DNA of 64,000 bases. Origin: an uncultured Halomonas sp. GTDB taxonomy: Bacteria > Pseudomonadota > Gammaproteobacteria > Pseudomonadales > Halomonadaceae. Shown piece by piece: positions 32,699 to 44,028 of the stretch. Below the pieces are notes generated by a model that did no database searches, had not been told where the DNA came from, and worked only from the letters and a program-made list of their open reading frames with translations. How positions within the stretch are numbered: position 1 is the stretch's first letter; every line of letters starts with the position of its first letter. Location of the stretch: contig NZ_CAMPKE010000006.1 of NCBI RefSeq assembly GCF_946887195.1, positions 140,171-204,170 on the forward strand, in the 5' to 3' direction. Position numbers and translations under genes: made by a program.

Positions 32699-33862
32699 AT
32701 GTTCGAACTGGTAGATAACGCACCTTCCAGCAGCGCGGTCATCAAGGTGATTGGCGTTGGTGGAGGCGGCGGCAACGCCGTCAATCACATGGTCGAAAGC
32801 AACATCGAAGGCGTCGAGTTCATCTGCGCCAATACCGATGCCCAGGCGCTCAAGCGCGTGGCCGCCAAGACCGTCCTTCAATTGGGTAGCGAAATCACCA
32901 AGGGGCTCGGTGCAGGTGCCAGCCCGGAGGTCGGTCGCCAGGCAGCCATGGAGGATCGCGAGCGCATCGCCGAATTGCTGCAAGGTGCCGACATGGTGTT
33001 CATCACCGCCGGCATGGGCGGGGGCACCGGTACTGGCGGGGCACCCGTCGTGGCTCAAATCGCCAAGGAGCTCGGGATTCTGACCGTGGCGGTGGTGACT
33101 CGGCCGTTCCCCTTCGAAGGGCCCAAGCGTATGCGTGCCGCCGAAGAGGGCATGCGTGAGCTCTCCGAGCACGTCGACTCGCTGATCACGATTCCCAACG
33201 AGAAGCTGCTCGCGGTGCTCGGCAAGAGTGCCAGCCTGCTGACGGCTTTCAGCGCCGCCAACGACGTGTTGCTGGGCGCGGTGCAGGGCATCGCCGAGCT
33301 GATCACCAGCCCCGGCATCATCAACGTCGACTTTGCCGATGTGCGCACCGTGATGTCCGAGATGGGCATGGCGATGATGGGTTCCGGTGGCGCGACCGGT
33401 GAAAACCGCGCTCGCGAAGCCGCCGAGAAGGCCATTCGCAGCCCGCTGCTCGAAGACATCGATCTGCACGGCGCGCGCGGTATCCTGGTCAACATCACGG
33501 CCGGCCCCGATCTATCGATCGGCGAGTTCAATGATGTCGGTGCCACCGTGCAGGAGTTCGCTTCCCAGGATGCGACCATCGTGGTCGGTACCTCCATCGA
33601 TATGGAAATGACCGACGAGTTGCGCGTCACGGTAGTGGCTGCCGGGCTCGATGGCCGTTCGGAAAAGCCCGCGGCACGCGAAACCGTCACGCGCCCCGAG
33701 ACGACCGATTACCGCAAGCTGCAGCAGCCGACGGTCATGCGTCAGCAGGCGGCCAAGACCGAGCAGGAGAATGCCGCCCGGGCGCGCCAGGAGAAGCGCA
33801 AGTCCCAGGAACTCGACGACTATCTGGATATTCCGGCCTTTTTGCGTCGCCAAGCGGATTGA
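32699..33862 (+). CDS. ftsZ: Cell division protein FtsZ
   Basis: Tubulin-like GTPase forming the Z-ring. The 387 residues include the N-terminal glycine loop [14 protein letters not shown], the tubulin signature [10 protein letters not shown], the T7 loop region [11 protein letters not shown], and the conserved C-terminal peptide [14 protein letters not shown] that binds FtsA and ZipA. An ACAGGAG site precedes the ATG at 32699; the upstream open frame overlaps ftsA and is not used. Confidence 0.98.
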   Translation: MFELVDNAPSSSAVIKVIGVGGGGGNAVNHMVESNIEGVEFICANTDAQALKRVAAKTVLQLGSEITKGLGAGASPEVGRQAAMEDRERIAELLQGADMVFITAGMGGGTGTGGAPVVAQIAKELGILTVAVVTRPFPFEGPKRMRAAEEGMRELSEHVDSLITIPNEKLLAVLGKSASLLTAFSAANDVLLGAVQGIAELITSPGIINVDFADVRTVMSEMGMAMMGSGGATGENRAREAAEKAIRSPLLEDIDLHGARGILVNITAGPDLSIGEFNDVGATVQEFASQDATIVVGTSIDMEMTDELRVTVVAAGLDGRSEKPAARETVTRPETTDYRKLQQPTVMRQQAAKTEQENAARARQEKRKSQELDDYLDIPAFLRRQAD

Positions 33863-33904
33863 GGCGGGCTATTGGGGGCATAGGGATTGCCAGATGACAT
33901 TTTT

Positions 33905-33933
33905 TTGTTAAAACAGACGTTCGATGTTATAGT
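33905..33933 (+). promoter_or_regulatory. Predicted promoter of lpxC
   Basis: TTGTTA (33905-33910) and TATAGT (33928-33933) at 17-bp spacing, with a TGT extended element directly before the -10, 45 bases ahead of the lpxC ATG. It lies in the ftsZ-lpxC gap. Confidence 0.7.
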
Positions 33934-33978
33934 GAACACTGTTTGACAACTCTTTTATGACAGTCTGGCCCTTTGCCC

Positions 33979-34893
33979 ATGATCAAACAACGTACTCTCA
34001 AGAATACCATGCGCGCCACTGGCGTTGGCTTGCACTCGGGTGAGAAGGTTTACCTGACGTTGCGCCCGGCTCCGGTCAACACCGGCATCATCTTCGTGCG
34101 CACGGATCTCGACCCGGAAGTGCGCATTGCCGCCCGCGCCGAGAACGTCACCGACACTACGCTGTGTACTGCCCTGTCCAGCGGTGGTGCCAAGGTGGCG
34201 ACCGTGGAGCACTTGATGTCGGCCTTCGCCGGTCTGGGTATCGACAATGCTTTCGTCGAAGTCAGCGCCCCCGAGGTGCCGATCATGGATGGCAGCGCCG
34301 GTCCCTTCGTATTCCTGATTCAGTCGGCGGGTATCGAAGAGCAGAACGCCCCGAAGAAGTTCATCCGTATCAAGCGCGAGATCGTCGTGCGCGAGGGGGA
34401 CAAGGAGGCCGTGTTCCTCCCGCACAATGGCTTCAAGGTATCGTTCTCGATCGACTTCGATCATCCGGTGTTCGATCAGCAGAAACAGACCGCTAGCGTC
34501 GATTTCTCGACGACATCGTTCGTCAAGGAAGTATCGCGGGCACGCACCTTCGGTTTCATGCGAGACCTGGAGTTCCTGCGCTCGCAGAACCTGGCGCTGG
34601 GTGGCAGTCTCGATAACGCCATCGTGGTCGACGACTACCGCATCGTCAACGAAGGTGGCCTTCGCTATGACGATGAATTCGTCAAACACAAGGTGCTCGA
34701 CGCCATTGGCGATCTCTATCAGCTCGGTTTCAGCCTGATTGGCGAGTTCCGTGGCGTGAAATCCGGCCATGCGCTGAACAACCAGTTGTGTCGCGCAATG
34801 TTGGCCAATAGCGATGCCTGGGAGGTCGTGACCTTCGAGGATGCCTCGCAGAAAGCGCCAATTTCCTATGCCGCGCCCGCGATGGCGATGTAA
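33979..34893 (+). CDS. lpxC: UDP-3-O-acyl-N-acetylglucosamine deacetylase LpxC
   Basis: Zinc deacetylase of the committed step of lipid A synthesis. The 304 residues begin [21 protein letters not shown]; zinc ligands lie in [16 protein letters not shown] and in [10 protein letters not shown], with the catalytic MDGSAGPF region between. ATG at 33979 gives the standard N-terminus; a TTG two codons earlier is unnecessary. Own promoter upstream, terminator downstream. Confidence 0.97.
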   Translation: MIKQRTLKNTMRATGVGLHSGEKVYLTLRPAPVNTGIIFVRTDLDPEVRIAARAENVTDTTLCTALSSGGAKVATVEHLMSAFAGLGIDNAFVEVSAPEVPIMDGSAGPFVFLIQSAGIEEQNAPKKFIRIKREIVVREGDKEAVFLPHNGFKVSFSIDFDHPVFDQQKQTASVDFSTTSFVKEVSRARTFGFMRDLEFLRSQNLALGGSLDNAIVVDDYRIVNEGGLRYDDEFVKHKVLDAIGDLYQLGFSLIGEFRGVKSGHALNNQLCRAMLANSDAWEVVTFEDASQKAPISYAAPAMAM

Positions 34894-34925
34894 CGTTTAA
34901 AACGCAGTGGGCAAGCCAGCTATTG

Positions 34926-34951
34926 ACGCCAACCTATGGGTTGGCGTTTTT
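34926..34951. terminator. Intrinsic terminator between lpxC and dciA
   Basis: Perfect 9-bp stem ACGCCAACC / GGTTGGCGT, loop TATG, followed by five T on the plus strand. It sits between converging lpxC and dciA. Confidence 0.88.
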
Positions 34952-35430
34952 CATTCCTGGCCATTTCTTTCGGCATGAGCGGCCAGGCGTTCCAGCGAGC
35001 GCTTGAGCGCGGGGTCATCGGCATCGGCCGCGCAGCACGATATTTCATCGGCGGCTCGTGCCGATAACGAACGTGTCTGGCGCGGGGGAATCTTGAGCGG
35101 ACTGACCGGGCGCACCTTGAGGGTAAAGCCCAGCACCGCCGCGAACTCGGGTAGCTGTTTCAGTAGCGTGAGCAGGCGGGGTTGTTCATAACGCAGCCAG
35201 GTCAGCCATACGGCCCGGTCGGTGATCAGCGTCAGCTTGCCCTGGCGATAACCGCCGACGAAGACATGCTCGCGCACCTCTTCGGGCAGATGCTCGCGCA
35301 GATGCTGTTGGGCATGCTCGATCAGGCGAGCGATACGCATCAAGCTGCCTAGCTCCCCCGCGCCGCGGGAGCCACCTTCCAGCAGTGTGGTCATGGGCTG
35401 GGCGCGGAAACGCTTAGCCTTTATACTCAT
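34951..35430 (-). CDS. dciA: DUF721 family protein, DciA-like helicase operator
   Basis: The 159-residue protein belongs to the DUF721/DciA family, whose members act in loading the replicative helicase DnaB where DnaC/DnaI are absent. The N-terminal KH-like domain contains LGSLMRIARLIEHAQQHL, GKLTLITDRAVWLTWLRYEQ and LKVRPVSPL; the C-terminal tail is low-complexity and charged. Pseudomonads also carry this gene between lpxC and secA. Here it is on the opposite strand, splitting the lpxC and secA blocks. Assignment rests on these motifs and on position. Confidence 0.8.
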   Translation of the reverse strand: MSIKAKRFRAQPMTTLLEGGSRGAGELGSLMRIARLIEHAQQHLREHLPEEVREHVFVGGYRQGKLTLITDRAVWLTWLRYEQPRLLTLLKQLPEFAAVLGFTLKVRPVSPLKIPPRQTRSLSARAADEISCCAADADDPALKRSLERLAAHAERNGQE

Positions 35431-35495
35431 GGGCTTGCCGCAAACCTACAGGCTTCGATAAGCCAATTTACCATGCCGGGGAGCCCACCAACAGC

Positions 35496-35861
35496 ATGAC
35501 CTGCGTGACGTCGCCAGTGCCCTCTTGCTGCGCTGAATCGCCCGCCGAGACTCGCCCCGTGAGGCGTCGCTCGCGATGGTGGCTGGCCGGTTTGCTGGTT
35601 GGCTGCCTGTTGCCGGCAGCATTGATGCATGCCGAAGCGTTACGCCTGGCCGAGCGCCTGACCCAGATCTGCCTGATGGCGCCCGAGGCGATTCGCGCCG
35701 AGTCGCGACGTGTGGCGCGGCGCAAAGCCGGGCGCTGCCTGCCGCAGCGCCGTGCCCGGCCGCGTCGTCGTGTGCTCGCCCGCTGCCGTCCGGCCAATGG
35801 CGTACCCTGCGCCGACCAGGATGTCCTGAATCGCCGGGGTCCGCCGCGCTGGCGTCCGTGA
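35496..35861 (+). CDS. Candidate SecM-like secretion monitor upstream of secA
   Basis: Not recognised by sequence; described from its features. The 121-codon ORF ends 90 bases before secA. Residues 18-46 form an Arg-rich segment followed by a hydrophobic core (WWLAGLLVGCLLPAALMHAEA), like a long-n-region Sec signal peptide with a cleavage site after AEA. The rest is basic (RR-rich) and ends NRRGPPRWRP. E. coli has secM in this slot (lpxC-secM-secA). The canonical SecM arrest motif (F-x4-W-I-x4-G-I-R-A-G-P) is absent, but RGPP resembles the RAPP-type arrest motifs of other Sec-monitoring peptides. Codons 109-112 pair with the secA ribosome site. No strong ribosome site precedes ATG 35496; a GTG at 35505 is an alternative start. 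The gene call and function are inference. Confidence 0.55.
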   Translation: MTCVTSPVPSCCAESPAETRPVRRRSRWWLAGLLVGCLLPAALMHAEALRLAERLTQICLMAPEAIRAESRRVARRKAGRCLPQRRARPRRRVLARCRPANGVPCADQDVLNRRGPPRWRP

Positions 35862-35949
35862 GCCGGTCGATACCGGTCACTACGTCAATCGCGGCGGGGC
35901 GGCAAGGGCTTGCCCTGTCTGGTGGATCATCATCAGTACTCAGGACATC
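35820..35949 (+). promoter_or_regulatory. Predicted secA-SD-sequestering RNA helix with nested hairpins
   Basis: GATGTCCTGA (35820-35829, inside the small upstream ORF) is perfectly complementary to TCAGGACATC (35940-35949), which contains the secA Shine-Dalgarno AGGA. The 110-nt intervening segment folds into a hairpin across the ORF stop codon (GTGA-CCGGT / ACCGG-TCAC, 35858-35880, one bulge) and a second small hairpin GGCAAG / CTTGCC (35901-35914). A ribosome halted near codons 115-117 would cover the part of the helix opposite the ribosome site. The pairing is seen directly; the regulatory role is inference. Confidence 0.6.
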
Positions 35950-35951
35950 AC

Positions 35952-38677
<2,726 letters not shown>

Positions 38678-38681
<4 letters not shown>

Positions 38682-38819
38682 AACCGCTCGGAGCTATTGC
38701 GCTCGGCAATGCGGCGTTGAAATTCGCCGAAGAGTGCTCATTTACATCAGTAAACTGCGCCCCTTCGGCAAATTTCGCCTGGCCTTGCCTTCGCTCATGA
38801 CGCTCCGAGCAGGCTCTAG
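38678..38819. repeat. Large imperfect inverted-repeat element between secA and argJ
   Basis: About 142 bases fold back almost end to end. The outer arms are CTAGA...GCTCGGAGC (38678-38694) and GCTCCGAGC...TCTAG (38802-38819). The middle arms GAAATTCGCCGAAG / CTTCGGCAAATTTC and the inner TTTAC/GTAAA flank a 4-nt loop. It begins on the secA stop codon and fills most of the gap to argJ. It looks like a dispersed intergenic palindrome (REP/MITE-like) and resembles sequences I associate with halomonad intergenic regions. Copy number cannot be judged from one window. Confidence 0.65.
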
Positions 38820-38863
38820 TGTCGTTAGTTCCGATGCTCCGGATCGGATAGGAGAGATAAACA

Positions 38864-40078
38864 ATGGCGGTAGGCGAGGCGCTTTTTCCCGAGATGCCTA
38901 TGATCGATGGCATACGGCTGGGAACGGCCAAGGCGGGTATCAAGAAGCCCGATCGTCGCGATCTGGTGGTGATCGAGATCGGCGAGGGAGCCAACGTCGC
39001 GGGTACCTTCACGCGCAATGCCTTTTGCGCCGCGCCGGTGCATGTCGCCAAGCGCCATCTGGCGCAGCAGGCCACGCGTTATCTGCTGATCAATACCGGC
39101 AATGCCAACGCCGGTACCGGGAAGGAGGGCCTGCGCGACGCTGAGGTTTGTTGTGAGGCGTTGGGCGAACTGGCCGGCGCTGCGGCGCAGGCGGTGCTGC
39201 CGTTCTCCACCGGCGTGATCGGCGAGCCGCTGCCGGTCGAGCGCATTCGTGCCGGTCTGCCTGCTGCGTTGGCGAGTCTCGATGGCTCTCACACCGCCTG
39301 GCGGCAAGCGGCCGAAGGCATCCTCACCACCGATACGCGTATCAAGGGCGCCACGGCGACCTGCGAGATCGGTGGCCGGAAGGTCACTGTCAATGGCATT
39401 GCCAAGGGTTCGGGCATGATCAAGCCCAACATGGCGACCATGCTGGCCTTCGTCGCCACCGATGCCGGTGTCGATCAGACGCTACTCGAAACGTTGCTGC
39501 GCGAGTCGGTGGATCGCTCCTTCAATTGCATTACCGTCGACAGCGACACTTCGACCAACGATGCCTGCATGCTGATTGCCACCGGGCGTGGCGCGCATGT
39601 CAGCGGCGATGCCGATGTGGCTGCGCTGCGCGATACGCTCGATGCCGTTCTCGTGCAGCTGGCGCAAGCGATCATTCGCGACGGCGAAGGGGCGACCAAG
39701 TTCGTCACGCTCGAAGTGAGCGAGGCGCGCTCGCGCCAGGAGGCGCTGGACGTGGCGTTTACCGTGGCGCATTCCCCGCTGGTCAAGACCGCGCTATATG
39801 CGTCCGATGCCAACTGGGGGCGAATCCTGGCCGCGGTGGGGCGCGCGCCGGTGGATGATTTCGATGTCGAGCGAGTCACGATCGATCTCGGCGAGGTGCG
39901 CCTGGTGGAACAGGGCGGGCGGGCGATGGGTTATAGCGAGGCGGCCGGTAGCGCGGTCATGGCGCGCGAAGACATCGTGATTCGCATCGCGCTCGGGCGT
40001 GGCGGCGCCATGGCCACGGTGTGGACATCCGATCTGTCGCACGATTACGTCTCCATCAATGCCGACTATAGAAGCTGA
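38864..40078 (+). CDS. argJ: Bifunctional ornithine acetyltransferase / N-acetylglutamate synthase ArgJ
   Basis: Arginine-biosynthesis enzyme that recycles the acetyl group from N-acetylornithine to glutamate. The 404 residues include LLINTGNANAGTGKEGL, PFSTGVIGEPLPVERI, the self-cleavage site in GMIKPNMATMLAF (between Ala and Thr, making alpha and beta subunits), and CITVDSDTSTNDACML. AGGAGA precedes ATG 38864. Between secA and mutT, as in pseudomonads. Confidence 0.96.
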   Translation: MAVGEALFPEMPMIDGIRLGTAKAGIKKPDRRDLVVIEIGEGANVAGTFTRNAFCAAPVHVAKRHLAQQATRYLLINTGNANAGTGKEGLRDAEVCCEALGELAGAAAQAVLPFSTGVIGEPLPVERIRAGLPAALASLDGSHTAWRQAAEGILTTDTRIKGATATCEIGGRKVTVNGIAKGSGMIKPNMATMLAFVATDAGVDQTLLETLLRESVDRSFNCITVDSDTSTNDACMLIATGRGAHVSGDADVAALRDTLDAVLVQLAQAIIRDGEGATKFVTLEVSEARSRQEALDVAFTVAHSPLVKTALYASDANWGRILAAVGRAPVDDFDVERVTIDLGEVRLVEQGGRAMGYSEAAGSAVMAREDIVIRIALGRGGAMATVWTSDLSHDYVSINADYRS

Positions 40079-40114
40079 GAAAACTCCGAATCCGTTGAAA
40101 GGGTATTCCGCAAC

Positions 40115-41065
40115 ATGATCAAACGCAGGGTACACGTGGCGGCTGCCGCCATCTTCAGCAGCGACGGCCAGCAAGTGCTGCTTGCCCGACGTCCTTCCAA
40201 CGTCGATCAGGGTGGATTGTGGGAGTTTCCCGGTGGCAAGCTGGCGCCGTTCGAGACCGGCTTCGAGGCGCTCAAACGCGAACTGCACGAAGAGCTGGGA
40301 CTGAGTATCGAACGTGCCCAGCCGTTGATCCGTGTACACCATGAGTATCCCGACAAGCATGTACTGCTCGATGTCTGGCAGGTGCATGCCTTCAGCGGCG
40401 AACCTTACGGCAGGGAAGGCCAGGCGGTACGCTGGGTGGCGCTCGGCGAGCTGTTCAATTATCCCTTTCCCGCCGCCAATCTGCCGATCCTGCGCGCGGT
40501 GATGCTGCCCACCGAATATTTGATCAGCGCCGAAGAGAACGATGACGGCATCTTCCTGGCCAAGCTCGAACGCGCCCTGACGGAGGATGGCATTCGCCTG
40601 GTGCAACTGCGTGCGAAAACCCTGGACGAAGCGGCTTATCTCACGCGCGCCGAGAAGGCACTGACGCTCTGTCGTGAGCAGGGCGCGCGATTACTGCTCA
40701 ATGGCGAGCCGACGCTGCTTGAAAGAATCGATGCCGATGGCGTGCACCTCACCAGCGAGCGCTTGATGAGCCTGGAGCGTCGCCCGATCGCCGAGGGAAA
40801 ATGGCTGTCGGCATCGACTCACGACCGTGCGCAGCTGGAGCAGGCCGCACGTATCGGTTGCGATTTCGTGACGCTCTCGCCGCTGCGTACCACGCCGACG
40901 CATCCGGATGCGTTGCCGCTGGGCTGGCACGATTTCCAGCAGCTCGTCGAACCCGCCGGCATGCCGGTATTCGCGCTCGGTGGCATGACTCGTCACGATG
41001 CCAACCATGCGCGGGCCGTTGGTGCCCAGGGCATTGCCTCGATTCGCGATTTCTGGAGAACCTAG
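40115..41065 (+). CDS. mutT: MutT-type Nudix hydrolase fused to a ThiE-like domain
   Basis: The N-terminal 130 residues are a MutT-like Nudix domain with a complete Nudix box: GGKLAPFETGFEAL then KRELHEELGL. It presumably hydrolyses 8-oxo-dGTP to prevent transversions. Residues about 140-316 resemble thiamine-phosphate synthase (DDGIFLAKLERALTEDGIRL, LVQLRAKTLDEA, LLLNGEPTLLERIDADGVHL, and the end AVGAQGIASIRDFW). This two-domain form is common in pseudomonads and related bacteria; the role of the second half is unknown. Confidence 0.93.
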   Translation: MIKRRVHVAAAAIFSSDGQQVLLARRPSNVDQGGLWEFPGGKLAPFETGFEALKRELHEELGLSIERAQPLIRVHHEYPDKHVLLDVWQVHAFSGEPYGREGQAVRWVALGELFNYPFPAANLPILRAVMLPTEYLISAEENDDGIFLAKLERALTEDGIRLVQLRAKTLDEAAYLTRAEKALTLCREQGARLLLNGEPTLLERIDADGVHLTSERLMSLERRPIAEGKWLSASTHDRAQLEQAARIGCDFVTLSPLRTTPTHPDALPLGWHDFQQLVEPAGMPVFALGGMTRHDANHARAVGAQGIASIRDFWRT

Positions 41066-41092
41066 AAGCGATCCCGGACGACACGCTGTAAC

Positions 41093-41125
41093 GCAAGATG
41101 GCCGCGCACTGCGCGGCCATCTTGC
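41093..41125. terminator. Perfect 15-bp hairpin between mutT and the CNNM gene
   Basis: GCAAGATGGCCGCGC and GCGCGGCCATCTTGC flank the 3-nt loop ACT. It lies between convergent genes. It lacks a true T-run but is very stable, so it is a likely bidirectional terminator. Confidence 0.6.
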
Positions 41126-41150
41126 ATTGCGATTGATAACATCGCGGAGG

Positions 41151-42170
41151 CTATTCGTCCGCTTTCTTCAACCGTTTGGTCCAGCGCTGCTTGGCGTATT
41201 TACGCAGGTTGGACACATTGTCGGTTTCATCGACGATATCCTGCCCCAGAATGGTTTCGATCACATCTTCCATGGTGATCACGCCGAGCCACGTGCCCAA
41301 CTCATCGTAAACCACGCACAGGTGGTGGCGGTCTCGTAGCATCGTGGCGAAGACCTGCTCGACATTGTCCTTGCCATGTACCGAGTCGATCGGATGCATC
41401 AGCGACTTGAGCGTGGCATCGTCATCGGCATGATAGGTATCCGCCTTGTGAACGTAACCTATCGCCTGTTCGCCGCCATCCATGACCGGAAAGCGCGTGA
41501 AGGGCGATTTGCTCAGCTCGACATCGAATTCGGTGACCGTCATTTGCGGGTTGACGGTGACGCAAACGGTACGCGGCGTCATCACGCTATCCACTCGTAT
41601 GTCGTGCAGGTTGAGAATATTGGTAATGACACGGGTTTCGTCGGCATCGAGCGCTTTTTCCTCCAGGCCGATGCGTGCCAATGCCTTGATCTCGCCGCGC
41701 ATATCGACATTGCTTTCATCGCTGCCGATACGATTGGTAATCAGCTCCGACATCCAGATGAAGGGCTTGAGCAACAACACCATGACGCGCAGGCAGGGAG
41801 CCAACGCTGGAGCTAGTTGGCGCCAGTAAGTAGCGCCAAGCGTCTTGGGGATGATCTCCGAGGTGATCAGGATCAGCAGCGTCATTATCACCGAGGCGAT
41901 GGTCAGATACGCTTCGCCAAACACCACCGCGACCTGGGCGCCGACCCCGACCGCACCGACAGTGTGGGCGACGGTATTGAGCGTCAGGATCGCCGCCAGC
42001 GGTTGATCGATATTGCTCTTCAGGCGCTGGAGTTTCTCGTGCAGCCGTGGCCGGGTTTCCCGTAGCTGCGCAATATAACTGGGGGTGAGTGATAGTAACG
42101 CCGCTTCAAGGAGAGAACAGAAGAACGACACGGCGATTGATACAACGGCAAAAGCTGCCAGAAGGATCAT
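41151..42170 (-). CDS. CNNM/CorC-family membrane protein with CBS pair
   Basis: The 339 residues comprise a DUF21/CNNM membrane domain (about 1-170, three to four helices, including ILTLNTVAHTVGAVGVGAQ and LILITSEIIPKTLGA) and a cytoplasmic CBS pair (about 185-310, DSVMTPRTVCVTV and LCVVYDELGTWLGVITMEDV). The family includes Mg/Co efflux proteins and so-called hemolysins. The C-terminal CorC/HlyC domain of longer members is missing, ending instead in a short basic tail. Confidence 0.85.
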   Translation of the reverse strand: MILLAAFAVVSIAVSFFCSLLEAALLSLTPSYIAQLRETRPRLHEKLQRLKSNIDQPLAAILTLNTVAHTVGAVGVGAQVAVVFGEAYLTIASVIMTLLILITSEIIPKTLGATYWRQLAPALAPCLRVMVLLLKPFIWMSELITNRIGSDESNVDMRGEIKALARIGLEEKALDADETRVITNILNLHDIRVDSVMTPRTVCVTVNPQMTVTEFDVELSKSPFTRFPVMDGGEQAIGYVHKADTYHADDDATLKSLMHPIDSVHGKDNVEQVFATMLRDRHHLCVVYDELGTWLGVITMEDVIETILGQDIVDETDNVSNLRKYAKQRWTKRLKKADE

Positions 42171-42235
42171 GGGGCCTCGCGGGTAGGAATGGAGCGTGTT
42201 TTTATAACGGGGTGTGAACCCTTGTCAAGCTCCTG

Positions 42236-42472
42236 TCAGGTATTGCCACCACCACGCTCCAGCCGGTCGATCAGTTCGTCGAGATCGGCTTCATCCATCG
42301 CCGGCTCACCGGCGATGCGGTGCGATTCGTCGGCCCAGGCACCCAGGTCGAGAAGCTGACAGCGCTTGGAGCAGAAAGGCCGGTAGGGATTGTCGGCGGA
42401 CCAGACGACCTGGGTGCGACATTGTGGGCAGGCCACTTCCAGAGGGCGTCGGGTAGTGTCGTTATCGCTCAT
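42236..42472 (-). CDS. yacG: DNA gyrase inhibitor YacG
   Basis: Small zinc protein that binds GyrB in E. coli. The 78 residues have the zinc ligands in CPQC and CSKRC, the family core [19 protein letters not shown], and an acidic tail. It follows coaE in the pilBCD-coaE-yacG run, the usual neighbourhood. Confidence 0.93.
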   Translation of the reverse strand: MSDNDTTRRPLEVACPQCRTQVVWSADNPYRPFCSKRCQLLDLGAWADESHRIAGEPAMDEADLDELIDRLERGGGNT

Positions 42473-42504
42473 ATCGGGTCGGTCTTACCTTGAGAATAGG
42501 AATG

Positions 42505-43122
42505 CTAGGATGAGGCAGCCAGCTTACGATAGTACGCATCGAGTTCGGCGATGCGTGCGTTGAGTGCCTCGCGACTGCCTTGATTGTCGATGACATCGTC
42601 GGCCAATGCCAATCGCTCATGGCGCGGCAACTGGGATGCGATGATCGCGCGAGCCAGTCTTTCATCGCTGCCGTCGCGTGTGACGATGCGGGCAATCTGC
42701 AGGCTTTCGGGGACATCGACCACCAGGCAGCGATCGGCCAGCTTGTACTGGTTCGATTCGAAGAGCAGCGGCGATACCAGCAAGTGATAGGGCGCGGCGC
42801 TGGCACGCATTTGCTCGAGACGATCGAGCAGGCGCTGGCGAATGCGCGGATGGGTGACCGACTCGAGCCAGCGTCGTTCGTTTTCATCGGCGAATACGAT
42901 CGCACGTAGTGCGCGGCGATCGAGACGGCCATCGGTATCGAGCAGATCGACCCCGAAGTGACTGGCGATCTCGACTAACGCCGGCTCGCCGGGCTCGACG
43001 ATCTCGCGTGCCACGTCGTCGGCATCGACCCAGGGGATGCCAAGGGCGGCGAATGCCCGGGCCACCGCCGATTTGCCCGAGGCGATGCCGCCGGTAACGC
43101 CGATGGTCAGTGGGTGTAGCAT
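42505..43122 (-). CDS. coaE: Dephospho-CoA kinase
   Basis: Last enzyme of coenzyme A synthesis. The 205 residues begin MLHPLTIGVTGGIASGKSAV with the P-loop GGIASGKS, then WVDADDVAREIVEPG and VVDVPESLQIARIVTRDG. It lies between pilD and yacG, 21 bases after pilD. Confidence 0.95.
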   Translation of the reverse strand: MLHPLTIGVTGGIASGKSAVARAFAALGIPWVDADDVAREIVEPGEPALVEIASHFGVDLLDTDGRLDRRALRAIVFADENERRWLESVTHPRIRQRLLDRLEQMRASAAPYHLLVSPLLFESNQYKLADRCLVVDVPESLQIARIVTRDGSDERLARAIIASQLPRHERLALADDVIDNQGSREALNARIAELDAYYRKLAASS

Positions 43123-43143
43123 GATGGATCCTGAGACTGCGAG

Positions 43144-44013
43144 CTACGGGCTCAAAAGAAAGGCCTGGTACATCGCCATTAGCGGTACGCCAAAGAGTAC
43201 CGCGATCCAGCCGGCCAGGGATAGATAAGGACCGAAAGGCATTGGCGCGCCACGCAGCCGTGGAATGAGCGATTGAACGACGATCCCGACGATGGCGCCG
43301 AGCGTGGTGGAAAGTACCAGTATCAATGGCAGCATTGGCCAGCCGACCCAGGCACCCAGCGTCGCCAGCAGCTTGAAATCCCCGTAACCCATACCTTCCT
43401 TGCCGGTAATCAGCTTGAATAGCCAATAAAACGCCCACAGCACGATGTAACCGGCCATGGCACCGATCACCGCGCTGGGCAGAAACGCCGGTTGGAATAG
43501 CAACTGATAAAGCAGGCCAGCCCATAACAGCGGCAGCGTGAGCAGATCGGGCAACAGGTGGGTGCGCAAATCGATGACCGCCAGCGCCAATAGTGTCAGG
43601 CACAGGCCGACCAATGCCAGGCTGGCAAGATTGGCACCATGGACGACCACGACCGCCAAGGTCAGCGCGCCGCCGGCAAGTTCAACCAATGGGTAATGGG
43701 CGCTGATCGGCTCGTGGCACTGCGCGCAACGTCCACGACGCTTGAGATAACCAAGAACGGGAATATTGTCGTGCCAGGCGATCGTGGCGGCGCATTGCGG
43801 GCAGTGCGAACGTGGCGTAACGAGGTTGACGCGGGGCGGCTGGGCCTCGGTGGGCTCCTCGGTAAGTTCGAGCTCTTCGCGGGCGTCGATTCGCCACTGC
43901 AACATCATCATCGCCGGCAAGCGGGCGATCACCACATTGGCGAAGGAACCCAGAGCCAGGCCGAGGATAAATGTCAGCGGCCAGAGTACAGCGGGTGGAA
44001 GATCGGCGAACAA
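43144..44013 (-). CDS. pilD: Type IV prepilin peptidase / N-methyltransferase PilD
   Basis: Inner-membrane aspartyl protease that cleaves and N-methylates prepilins. The 289 residues have about eight membrane helices, a cytoplasmic zinc loop with CPQC and CAQC, and the two catalytic Asp motifs in IDLRTHLLPDLLTLPL and GYGDFKLLATLGAW. Downstream of pilC by 15 bases; its expected substrate pilA is at 47632. Confidence 0.95.
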   Translation of the reverse strand: MFADLPPAVLWPLTFILGLALGSFANVVIARLPAMMMLQWRIDAREELELTEEPTEAQPPRVNLVTPRSHCPQCAATIAWHDNIPVLGYLKRRGRCAQCHEPISAHYPLVELAGGALTLAVVVVHGANLASLALVGLCLTLLALAVIDLRTHLLPDLLTLPLLWAGLLYQLLFQPAFLPSAVIGAMAGYIVLWAFYWLFKLITGKEGMGYGDFKLLATLGAWVGWPMLPLILVLSTTLGAIVGIVVQSLIPRLRGAPMPFGPYLSLAGWIAVLFGVPLMAMYQAFLLSP

Positions 44014-44028
44014 TCGAGTTTTCCTTCC

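Noticed and set aside
35496..35861. Canonical SecM (E. coli type)
   Set aside because: The F-x4-W-I-x4-G-I-R-A-G-P arrest sequence is not present, so the gene symbol secM was not assigned.
35446..35880. Antisense ORF across the SecM-like gene
   Set aside because: It has no signal sequence or motif and no ribosome site, and the plus-strand ORF explains the region better. Both are GC-rich enough to stay open by chance.
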